Positions 10,925-20,938 of a stretch of DNA of 64,000 bases are shown one piece after another (position 1 is the stretch's first letter; every line of letters begins with the position of its first letter). A model generated the notes under the pieces. It saw nothing but the letters and a program-made list of their open reading frames with translations. It was not told the origin of the DNA and made no database searches. Location: positions 7,794,203 to 7,858,202 of the forward strand of contig NC_064037.1 in assembly GCF_932526225.1 (NCBI RefSeq). Reading direction: 5' to 3'. This DNA is from Nematostella vectensis (Eukaryota > Cnidaria > Anthozoa > Actiniaria > Edwardsiidae). The translations under genes were made by a program, and so were the position numbers.

Positions 10925-11503
10925 GGCAGGCTTAAACCACAGTGCAAACAGATAAAGGCCATATATATTGACAACTGCTGTTTGCTGCGCGCAAAGTTGA
11001 ACCCGTTTTTTGATTATGAAAATTTGAAACTGGACATTTTCCACGCCATCAACCGTATTCCCCAGTACCATACCCCAGCGACATCCCTTAAAAACAATTA
11101 CTAAGGCAGTATCGAAATGTTTTTCGCATGCCAGGAGATTACGTCAAAGAAGGTCAAAAGCTACACCAAAGCCACAAAAATTAATCGCTAATCTTCTTTG
11201 TTTCAAACGCAACTGGTCGCGAATGCGTCACAACAAGCAGGTGATTTATAAAAAGAAGGTGAGAAGGTCATTGAGAACATTTAAAGTCACATGCGTAAAG
11301 GGTGCCTTTCAGGCATACCGCCTGGTTGCGGTACCAATAGGAACGAGCGCCTGCACAAGAAGCTGAATAAAATTACTAAACGAAATCGCTTGGGACTGCG
11401 ACTCGCTTATGGCATGTTCTTAAGAACATTTAATTCAATCAATGAAGTGCTACATAGCGAATTAAACACTAACAAAAGAAACTTTTGGATTTCCATCCCT
11501 TAA
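10925..11503 (+). pseudogene. Decayed transposon protein fragment
   Basis: Three frames in one orientation give consecutive pieces of what I recall as a repeated cnidarian transposon-encoded protein: IYIDNCCLLRAKLNPFF and LKLDIFHAINR (10955-11060), RSKATPKPQKLIANLL (about 11150-11200), and KGCLSGIPPGCGTNRNERLH (11297-11360). The order matches the expected protein; frameshifts separate the parts. The conserved D-N-C-C and D-x-F-H-A segments look like part of a nuclease or transposase core, but I cannot name the superfamily. It lies 160 bp after the RecQ-like pseudogene on the same strand, so both could be parts of one large element. Confidence 0.45.
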
Positions 11504-12178
11504 TATTAGTCTGTCGGACACCAACAAAAACACCAACAACAGTATGGAATCTCACTTTAACCTTTTTACAACATCTGCGAATTTGTTTAAACGAGCTGAA
11601 CTATTAGATCAACTGTCAAAGTATGGCAAGCCATGGCCATCATGGCAGTGTATGCCAAACATTGCCATAGTGTGCCATACTCAAAGTATTTATTTTGTAA
11701 ATTTTGAATAATAATGACTACCATATGACTACGAATATATGCGACAAGAATGCCATTAGTTCTGTCAGGGTTGACAGCGGATGTAAGAAAGTGATTGGAT
11801 ATTGTCCTTTGGACAAACTGCCAAGGCTTGCCAGGGCCACAAGGGAGGAAACTGTAAAGTATTTGAACTTGTACTGTTTGATGAGATGCTTCATGAGTGA
11901 ACGTCAGTTCAAATATGAGGCGATAATGGTAATAGTCAAAAAAGGCCCTTCGGAAAGGACATACTCTAAAAACAGTACACCAGTAAGCTGCCATATTCTC
12001 ATATACTCCTGTGGACTGACCATTGAAGCCTGGGCACGAGAGGTGTGCCCGGGGTGTGAGATGAAGTCCGCCATCTTGCAAAAAAGGATCTCTAGTGTGT
12101 TTTACGTTTTAGTGGCCTGAAATATTGGCCACATTTAGCACCCTTGGTGAGAGGGGTGCAGAAGGATCATTCGCAGAG
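11504..12178. other. Repeat-derived DNA, no gene called
   Basis: 11590-11700 contains imperfect palindromes around tatggcaagccatgg and catggcagtgtatgcc. 11704-12117 has open frames on both strands without a recognisable domain. The sequence just before the gag remnant (gaggggtgcagaaggatcat) may be the leader of that retrotransposon. Confidence 0.35.
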
Positions 12179-12242
12179 ATGGCGGAAGGATTTGATGCTT
12201 TGGAGAGAGGTAAATTTGTGCCGCCTGGAAGTCCAGATTAGG

Positions 12243-12992
12243 GCTGATCCTCGGTGTAAGAACCTCACAACTGAAGTCACAAGTTTACGATCGCCATGTT
12301 GTCTTTCCTACCGCAGTCCAAAATACACAGGAATACCAACAAGTGAGAAATTACTTTTCTCTAACATTTATTTTCGTTTTTTTTTCACGCAATACTTTAC
12401 ATGAAAACAATTAGCATTTGATACTATAACCTTTTTTAAGACGGGGTATCGCCTTTTTAAGATACAATATTAAATGATTTGATTAGTTTTACACAACGTA
12501 CGGGGTCGACTGATGCCGCCATCTTGGCCACACAGGCAGACCGAAAAACGCGGCCTCGACGACCCGATCGATCCATCGGCCCAGCGATCCATCGACCCAG
12601 AGCGATCCATCGACCCAGAGATATCGACCCAGATATTCATCGGCCTAGCGATCCATTGGCCCAGCGATCCATCGACACAGATATTCATAGGCCTAGCGAT
12701 CCATTGGCCCAGCGATCCATCGATCCAGCGATCCATCGACCCAGCTATTCATCGGCCTAGCGATCCATCGACCCAGCGAAGCATCGACCCAGTGATGCAT
12801 CGACCCAGCGATCCATCGGGCCGATGGATCCAACGGTCTAGCGATTTAAAGATATGCGGATCTAGCGTTGCATCGAGTCAGTTTCTCCTGAGATAAATTA
12901 TGCAGTTGAGGTATTGATATAACATGTTATCAGCATAAACACTGTTAGTGGCTTGTGACGTCAGTTGTGAGGTTCTTACACCGAGGTAAAGC
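12243..12992. mobile_element. 750-bp TIR element (Mutator-like MITE) inserted in gag
   Basis: The inner inverted repeats are 34 bp with one mismatch: ctcggtgtaagaacctcac... at 12250-12283 and its reverse complement at 12952-12985. Similarity continues outward to gct/agc at the ends. The flanks carry an exact 10-bp direct repeat, ccagattagg, at 12233-12242 and 12993-13002. A 9-10-bp target duplication fits Mutator-like elements best. It has no transposase frame; the interior is largely the 17-bp minisatellite at 12563-12845. Confidence 0.75.
12563..12845. repeat. Minisatellite, 16-18-bp unit (gcgatccatcgaccca)
   Basis: About 16 imperfect copies of agcgatccatcgaccca occur, with variants tcggcc, ttggcc and tagcga. 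The array lies wholly inside the TIR element, so it either expanded after insertion or travels with the element. Open frames on both strands here are artefacts of the repeat. Confidence 0.85.
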
Positions 12993-13507
12993 CCAGATTA
13001 GGCAATGGACCTCTACCCGCTCGACGAAACTCGTGACAAAGTGGTTTCCCTACGCCGTCAAGTAGCGGTTTTGCAATGATTAGAAATGCAAGAGGTAAGG
13101 TCAGGAAAGAAACAGAACTTAATAAGACATCAAATGAAGGTAGCCCAAACATTCGCCTGGAGGGAATCAGCTATCAACGTGTCAGACTGGGCGAGGGACA
13201 TAGACTATGTAGTTCGCACATGTGGTGTGGTGAATAATAACACTGAAGCCCTAGACTTGATTGAGAGATATGTAAAAGGGCAGGCCGCAAAAGTGTTTCG
13301 GGAAGAGAAAAATAAAAGAGAGAATTACAAGGTATTGGAGAGATTACAGGCTTCATTTGGGGGGGGTGGGGGGGTTGGATATCAAGAAGCAGATCCATTG
13401 CAAGTATTTTACAGTAGGAAACAAGGGACAGAAGAGACCCCATTAGATTTCTTTATCGCACTGGCTGAACTGTTGATCATTGCAGAACAGAAGAGGGGTC
13501 AAACCTA

Positions 13508-13650
13508 ACGTCACTTCCGTTACCACCAGCCATTGTTGTAACCACGTTACTTCCGTTACCACCACCCAGTGTTGTCACCACGTCACTTCCGTTACCACAA
13601 CCCAGTGTTGTCACCACGTCACTTCCGTTACCACCACCTAGTGTTACCAC
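13508..13650 (+). repeat. 36-bp tandem repeat encoding a Pro/Thr-rich gag tail
   Basis: Three to four copies of a 36-bp unit (gttgtcaccacgtcacttcc plus gttaccaccacccagt) are present. The length is a multiple of three, so one frame reads a 12-residue VVTTSLPLPPPS repeat. This suggests the repeat expanded while still part of a coding gag linker. Confidence 0.7.
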
Positions 13651-13740
13651 TATATCAGTTCCTGTACAATTACCCACTTGCAGTACCATCAGCTTTCATG
13701 CAAACACACAAAAAGCCAGGTGGACCTTCAAGAAGTAATC

Positions 13741-16494
13741 TAGTAAAATAGTCAGAGAAAGACTATGTATATATTTTTTGTCAAACAACATCCAATCAAG
13801 AAGTAATTATGGCACAGACAAACCAGGCAAACTCTAGAAAATGTTCAAGTCCAAGAAAACCAAAAGTTAGCACGTTTCTAATCGCCTAAGGTCTCTCTAC
13901 TTTCGACGCTACCAACAAAAAAATGAGGAAAAAAACAAAATAATGGTGTATATCCCTTATTTGAAAATAGGTTTTTCACATTCGAATTTGCTTCATCGAT
14001 TTTGCTGTTCAATGGGTAAAAGAATACAGTTGGATATATATGTAGCTGCTTGCGTGAGATCCGGCATTGTTTGCACCTTTATTTGCTATTTTGTATACTA
14101 TATCTATCATGTTAATGTCGATTCGTTGTTAGCCATAACAAAATGAAAATATTTGCCAAAATAATCAAGCTCCATTGCAATGCACACCAACATTACAAAG
14201 CAAAGCGTGATTAAAAAGCAATGCGCATGCTCCGATTTTTTATCTGTGCATGGATCTAGAGATATATTATTAAGGTAGCCGATCTACCCATTGTATTTTT
14301 CTACTTAACGTGGCATCTTAAATACATATATCTAATATTAGTTATACACATTATCTGTTTTAGTTTTGTACATGAGGCATCTTTCCGCCTGTTTTATTTA
14401 TTATAAATTCAATTGTAAACTATCAACATTTTTATTTTATTTCTCTCTTGATGTTAGCCTGTACTTAGCTAAAGAAGATAAGAAGCGCAATTGAGTTGGA
14501 AAATGCACCTTCTACAAACGAACTAACGTTTATTTCGAAATTCATTAAACTAAAAAGGCAAAGGAAAGACTTTTTGTCCTATTTTCAAGAAAGCTTATTC
14601 AAGAAAGCAAAGGATGAGGAAATGGAGGTACAAGTTAACTGGCAGGATGGCAGTTTAACTTCTTCAAAATTCACGCAGTTTTCCCTAACAACAGCTTGAG
14701 TAAGATGATGCTGTGTGGAGGATATGCCGGGAGGGTACATAGCAACAACTTCAAGGAATATAAATAAATCAAACAGTTATACTGTATAAATTAAACAGCT
14801 ATGTTGACAAAAAAGAAATTTCTTGCTGTGGTGTCAATTTAATGTTCTTGTGCCAAAAAAATAGCAAAAAGTGTGGATATTTTTCAGAAGGGTTACTTGT
14901 AGGGGAAAAAGAAATCACTTCTGTATCTTGAACAGAGGTCATTTAAACTTTTAATATGTGGCGCCCTTCCCCACACTGATGACTAGCGCTTACTAGGAAT
15001 TCCTTGTTCAAAATAAGAAAAAAATGAATGATCTATTCACAGATCCGTCCCTTCACATCAACAACGGATTTTTTATCCAGATAACTCAGGGGAGTCAATC
15101 TCAACAGGGGATATTTCAGATGGTAAGACAACTAGTCTATAACAACAAGAGAATAATAGTGGTACATCCACAGTAAAAGAGAGGAGGAATCTGTTAAATT
15201 TTAAATTGTTAAACTTACAGGACACAAGCAAAATCAATTAAATGATGTATTTTTTTTCCAAAATACTATGATTGCTCTGCAAACTTTACAGGCAATTTTG
15301 GAAGTGACTTTCCAAAAGTATGTGCTGTTTTCAAAAGACCAGGATCACACAAACAATGTATATCTGCAAAGGAATACAGTGAATATCTTTGTTTATTCTG
15401 AATCTTTCCCATTATACTTCCTCGACAAAGTTCTCCCACAATGCATTTGTTCGACCAGGTTGAATCCCCAAACTCAATGGCATAAACAAAGAAAAATTCC
15501 AGATACATATGGACGTGAGTAATGAGTAATGAAATGAGGCAGGAACTGTCAAAATCTAGTGTAATGGTTGACAACGAGTTAAGTAATAACATGCCATGTC
15601 ATGACATACATCATTTCATTATTTCTTAGTTTCAGAAATATTTATTTTGTAAATTTGGACTAGAAACGACTTTTTAACTCTTGTTTTTAATTACTTACTT
15701 GTTGTTAATTATAGTATCTATTTAGATATATACATTTACAGTACTTGACAGGGGGTTGAAAAAAATAATGTTGTGGTTAGACCTGTCATCAACAGGAAAT
15801 CTAAGAAATGGAATTCTGTGGGGGACATACTTAAACAAGAAAAAAAACAATGGTAACTCCAATGGGATAGAGGAGAAAATGTGAAAAAGTACTCATTGGA
15901 ATAAAGAGATAAGGACTGCCAGACAAAAAAGGAGAAGGGCAAATACTAAGACCCCTGGCATGGAAGTCTCAACTGCAGGGCTTCTCCACAAATCAAAATG
16001 TCAGACCCAGTAGCGCTTGTTAGTATAACTTCGGCTTTTCTGCCTTCTGCTGGCCAGCAATCCACATTGCTCGTTTGTACCGGAATGGTGTTCATACACA
16101 AAGGATGTACAAGCCACCAAGTTTGTGTTTTATAAGTTGAGGGAACACTTGAAAGTCAGAGGCTTAAGAAGCAAAAATTAGTCTGAATTTATTACCTCAC
16201 CAAGCCTTCAAGGCAATTAAGATAGGCTGAGAGGGTCAACAGAGGCAAAGCTTTAGAGAATAACTGGGGACCTCCCCACAGCAGTTCAGAAACCATCACC
16301 ATTCCCATTCATGTTCAATGTCCTGTCTCTACCCATCAAAAGAAATTTGACGAATGCCTTAAGTAATGGTCCAGCTAAGAGGTAAAAGGTGATTTTCTGT
16401 ATAATCTTTACAATGAAAAGTGAATGTGTATTATTAGTGGTAACTTCTTGACCACAAGCAAAATTAATTGGCACTTTTCACTGTACTCCTTGCG
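13741..16494. other. Intergenic, no gene supported
   Basis: A 67-codon frame at 14496-14699 (MENAPSTNEL...) matches nothing I recognise. The rest is AT-rich sequence without convincing exons, RNA genes or terminal repeats. 15960-16280 has somewhat higher GC content but no sustained frame. Confidence 0.4.
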
Positions 16495-16895
16495 ACGGGA
16501 ATACATGGGAGCACAGGGGAATACACAGGAGTACAGGGGAGTACATAGGAATACATGGGAGCACAGGGGAATACACAGGAGTACAGGGGAGTACATAGGA
16601 ATACATGGGAGCACAGGGGAATACATTGCAGTACATGGGAGAACAGGGGAGTATATGGGAGCACAGGAGAGTACTGGGAGCACATGGGAATACAGTGGAG
16701 CACAGGGAATACATTGGAGGACAGGGGAATACAGGGGAGGACAGAGGAATACAGTGGAGCACAGGGGAATACAAAGGATCACAGGGAATACATGGGAGGA
16801 CAGGGGAATGCATGGGTATACATGGGAGGACAGGGGAATACATCGGATCACACAGGAATACATGGGATCACAGGGGAATACATGGGAGGACATGA
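16495..16895. repeat. 15-bp minisatellite (ggaatacaygggagcac)
   Basis: About 26 copies of a 15-bp unit of the form gga(a/g)tacatgggagcaca are present, with some 14-bp slips. A 45-bp periodicity is visible in the first part. Because 15 is a multiple of three, all forward and several reverse frames stay open; I regard these as non-coding. Confidence 0.85.
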
Positions 16896-17763
16896 AGTAA
16901 ATGAGCCACACCATTTTTCATGTGTTGATACATTTAGGAAGAGCCTCAACAGAGCCCCTTTTTAATCTTAAAATATTAAAGTATTTTATTATTATCTAAA
17001 ATAATAATAGTGTATTATGAATAGCACCCATGAATAAAAAATAACAGAAACTAGCATGCCCATCAGGGTATCGTAAGGTATCGTATATAAACCAAATATC
17101 CTGTGAGAACTCCTAGTATATTGTCCAGGATATCCAGAGGATACCTGATATCCTGAGGATACCTATTTTCCCGCTGCCAATCACAAAATATCCAAAACCT
17201 AGTGAAACTAGCTAGTAAGTTGGTTGATAACCTTAGGCTTAATTATCGTTTTGAGTCTTCTGTACAATATCCTTCTTGATAAATTGACGGTAGAACAACA
17301 GCTTGGTTCAATTTGTAGAAATTAGTTGCTGTAATTTTAGCTGTGTATGCATCCTATCCAAGATGAAAGCGATAATACTACCATTGCGACTGTGCGCTTA
17401 TTAAAACATACGTGATTTTACCTTGAGATGTCTTGTACTTCTTAGAAAGGTCGGTTTATGAAGGTACGGAGGGGCAATGTGATGCATTCTTGCCCAACCG
17501 AAGGCCGAGTCGAAGAGCGCTACTGGGTCCGATATTCTGATTTGTCGAAAATACATAATGGCGGCAATTCTGTGTTAGACGCCATATTGAAAATTACCCA
17601 GAAGACCCTGGGAACGAGGTTGCTCAGCCTGTGGTTTGACAATGGACCTAGGTCTCTAAGTTTTGCACGTCCAACATGGCGGCGGGCAAAGAGAGACGGC
17701 TCACTAATAACTGAAAAACTACACTATAAACTGATAACTTCACCAATATGATAATGTGTTGAA
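16896..17763. other. Upstream region of ZMAT5
   Basis: 17080-17170 has short repeats of ggatatcc-like text. 17458-17751 is GC-richer and probably holds the ZMAT5 promoter and 5' UTR. A motif aaaatacataatggcggc near 17550 and ccaacatggcggcgg near 17670 give upstream ATGs in good context, which could act as upstream ORFs. No TATA box is evident. Confidence 0.35.
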
Positions 17764-19798
17764 ATGGGGAAGCGCTACTATTGCGACTTCTGTGACCGAT
17801 CGTTCGCTGATTCCCCTCAAAATCGCAAAAAGCACAATAATGGGGTCCAACACCAGAGAAATCGCAAGCTTCATTACGACTCTTTCAAAGGTAAGCTGTC
17901 TTCTTCCTTTTAGACAAGTTCGCCTTTTTTCCCTTCCCGTTTGTACACACGGCTCCATTTGTGTTTGCTGAAGTAAAGTTGTTATACTCCAGATCCAGCA
18001 GAACTTTTGGCGGAAGAATCCAGTAAACCTCCTTGTAAAAAGTTCTTCAGCACAGGTAAGCTTTTAAGCTTATTATATTAAAAGTATATACAATACTCCA
18101 TCATGGTTACTGATAATAGCCAGGATGGAAATTTCCAGACCTGTATATGTTTTTACTTACAGTTGTTTTTATTTTAATTATTTTTTGATATTGCAATCTC
18201 AATCTCATTTGGAATACAATAGTTGCATTTAAACATACAGTATGTAGACTATGTTACTGCTGCTACATAACCACATAAGGCTTAATAGTCTTTACACAAA
18301 AAAATTGTATCACATACTATTTTTTTTCAGTCTGACTATGATTACAAATATTGTTATCATGGAGGCACATTTATAGTAATCACTTTATGTTTTCACTATA
18401 AAGGATTCCTAGTTATACATAACATTTGCATGGTAGAAATGAGATAAAATCCATGTAACACAACTGTTAATGACCAGCTAATGGACCAAAAAATATGGCA
18501 TTGAAAGAAATGCCATACAATGTAAAATGCTCAATGGGCTATTCAACATTTATGTAAGTAGCGTCTTCATAAAACTATATTTTTTAGATGATTCCATCCG
18601 CCCAAATATGCAACAGTAGTAATACAAAAACACAACCATTGTTAGTTAACAAGGGAATGAGTAGATGGCCACATTCTTATTGACATATATATTCTCAACT
18701 TTCACAGCATATCACTACTTTATCTTGTATTTTTATTTGTTTAAAAAATTTTTATCCCAAAGGTACCTGCGCATTTGGCCCAAACTGCAGATATTCCCAC
18801 ACAAACCCAGAAATGTTACTCGCAGCCCAAGGTAATTGTGATCCAAGCAGCAGCCGGCTGATACCCTGAGAGTACCATTTATGTGCTGTGGTTATTATGA
18901 ATGAACACATGACCATTATGTAGTATCCATAATAGCAAGAGTCTGAAATAATGGGAGTAGTTTAAAGCCCACAATAATTGCTTGAATAAGCAGTTCGCTT
19001 GAATTAGTGCCTCCACCAAATAAGTGCCCTGCCTAAAAGTGTTGTACTTCATAGAATCCGATAATGAGAGGAGCTGTTCATTCGAGGGAAGTTAAGAAAA
19101 CTGACAGTACTACAAACAAAATTTTTTTTTCATTGAAAGCGTGTTTTGATGTGGTTCTGGAAGAATTTATAAACCTTGTCTGTATGTTACGTAAAAAAAA
19201 ACAATTTTTATTCCGAGAAAAAAAACGGATGTTGAAAGAAGCAAGTAGCCAAATAAATACCATGCATGGGGTATGAAAAATAGAATTAGCACAGCTGTAT
19301 TTATTTAAGCAATTTACAGTATCTTTGTAGCTTGACCCTGTTCCTATTTCACTATACTGTTATCAAGACATGGTAAAACACATCATTACAAAACACTCAC
19401 CACCCGCCCTGATGCTAAAGTATTTGGTTTTGTTATGGCAAGGCAGCCCTATTGATACTTACAATCTTTGACCAACTCGAGAACCCTCCTTCTTTGAAGA
19501 TAAGCAAGATGCCTAATTTCCTGCTGTTAGATTATATCAATTTTGTTCTCTTGCTATAACAGCTGAAAAAGATGCTGCAAGGCAGAGGGATACTGGTCCA
19601 AGTGTAGAGGATTGGATTTCTAGGTGGAAAAAGCGGCGTAGAATAAGAGAGGAGAAAGACAAAGTAACCACTGAGCAGGATGAGATGCCTGTGTACACAC
19701 TACCACTGGGACTGCCTCCTGTATACCTGCTTCCACCATCATTAAGACCCCCTCCCCCTGGTGGCTATGCCCAACTCCCAGGGGTGGGGTGGGGGTAG
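17764..19798 (+). CDS. ZMAT5: ZMAT5, U11/U12 snRNP 20-kDa zinc-finger protein
   Basis: Four exons, 17764-17890, 17993-18055, 18763-18831 and 19563-19798, join in phase to 164 aa; human ZMAT5 has 170. All introns are GT-AG. Residues 7-30 form a U1-type C2H2 finger (C7, C10, H24, H30 in [10 protein letters not shown]...KKHNNGVQH). Residues 57-76 form a CCCH finger with exact C-x8-C-x5-C-x3-H spacing (C57, C66, C72, H76). A charged helix ([18 protein letters not shown]) and a proline-rich tail ending PGVGWG follow, as in vertebrate orthologues. The human protein is a component of the U11/U12 di-snRNP that recognises minor (U12-type) introns in the nucleus. The gene is convergent with the SR-protein gene on the other strand. 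Its terminal exon is partly duplicated downstream. Confidence 0.93.
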
Positions 19799-20020
19799 AC
19801 TTGGTAACTGTGTACACACTACCACTGGGAAAGCCTCCTGTATATACCTGCTTCCACCATCATTAAGACCCCCTCCCTTTGGTGGCAAGACTAGGAAATT
19901 GTGTATGACACTACTAGCAGGTCTGCCTCCTTTTTTATCTCTTTTGGGGATAACACCTAACTCCCAGGGGTGGAGCGAGGGTAGACTTAGTTACTTAAGT
20001 ACAACACCACAGCTGGACAT
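19690..20020 (+). repeat. Tandem duplication of the ZMAT5 terminal-exon end
   Basis: The segment coding for the C-terminus (gtgtacacactaccactggg through cccaggggtggggtgggggtag, 19691-19798) is followed by a second copy from about 19810 (gtgtacacactaccactggg aaagcc..., with the gtggc junction) and a decayed third that ends ccaggggtggagcgagggtag near 19984. Units are about 100-110 bp. The extra copies lie past the stop codon in the presumed 3' UTR. Confidence 0.8.
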
Positions 20021-20938
20021 CAGCAGAAATGCCACAGGGGAACTTTTCTATTAAATAGACTAGCTAATTCCCGGGGGTGACTGCTGAATAAGGTTTTCAC
20101 TGTACTCTTGTTTCACGATGTTTTCTCATAGCACCACTACCACAATTGTAAAACACAATAAATTGCTCAAAGTATGCTTCAAAAAATGCTTCAATATCAA
20201 TGAGTTCTAAAATAAATTATGCCAACCTTTTTTATACTGTCTCTGTGTGAATTTTTTTCTTATGGGTGTGTGCGAGTTGATCTGACCTTTGGCTGTTCAA
20301 GAAAGTTCTATGGTGTTTTGGTGTTGAGACAGAAAATGGTCCACTAGAATGGGTAAACAACCCCTCCCCTCCCCTCAAAATCCTGGCAATGGGCCTGTAT
20401 AAATTTAAAATGTTCTATCAGGATCTTTTTGTTTGCAGCATAAAACTCTCAGCTATTTTTGTAGGGTTTGGCTAACAAAAAGGAGCAGATTCCCTGCAAC
20501 CACCCCATGCAATGGGAAGACTTTTTATCTAATACCACTTTTACCAAATTCCAGAAAAAGCATTACAGTAGTTCACAATCAGTCATTTAATGTTATCTTT
20601 AGTGAAACATACGTTACCCTTGGCTTACTAATAAACACACATAAGTGCTAGTATATAAAACTTGATCTAGCTACATCCTTAACCTTGAGCAAAAAGGGAA
20701 CATTAACAAGGAAAACTCTGGGAGACAAAAATAACAAAAATCTGATTTATAGCTCTGTGCTATGTTCAATCTGTTTTCTACCTAACAGACCATTGGGGTT
20801 ACAGATGACCACCACTTTGTGGTGCCAGGAATGATCACACATGCATCGAAGAAAAGAATACGTGTTGGAATAACGTTGGGTTAAGTTGTTGCTAACATTT
20901 CCAACAATCTTAACCTAAACATACTATAACATGCCAAG
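20021..20938. other. Convergent 3' region between ZMAT5 and the SR gene
   Basis: A candidate ZMAT5 poly(A) signal, aataaa, lies at about 20155 in cacaataaattgc. The rest should contain the 3' UTR of the SR-protein gene read on the minus strand. No further gene is evident. Confidence 0.4.

Larger units (their letters stand above)
12179..13740 (+). pseudogene. LTR-retrotransposon gag remnant, split by a TIR element
   Basis: A reading frame begins at ATGGCGGAAGGA (12179), is broken by a 750-bp insertion (12243-12992), and resumes in the same frame if one copy of the flanking 10-bp duplication is ignored. After the insertion it reads MDLYPLDETRDKVVSLRRQV, then a capsid-like domain (13086-13506): NVSDWARDIDYVVRTCG, EALDLIERYVKGQAAKVF, LERLQASFG, DPLQVFYSRKQGTEETPLDFF. 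This pattern is typical of Ty3/gypsy-type and PNMA-like Gag capsids. Two in-frame stops (TAG at the insertion site, TGA near 13077) and a changed frame into the Pro/Thr-rich repeat tail (13508-13650) mark it as dead. Pol and LTRs were not found. Confidence 0.65.

Noticed and set aside
12479-12896. Frames of 93-127 codons (DPSTQIFIGLAIHWPS repeats)
   Set aside because: By-products of the 17-bp minisatellite within the TIR element.
16408-16965. Open frames of 120-170 codons on both strands
   Set aside because: Produced by the 15-bp repeat; no non-repetitive coding sequence adjoins them.
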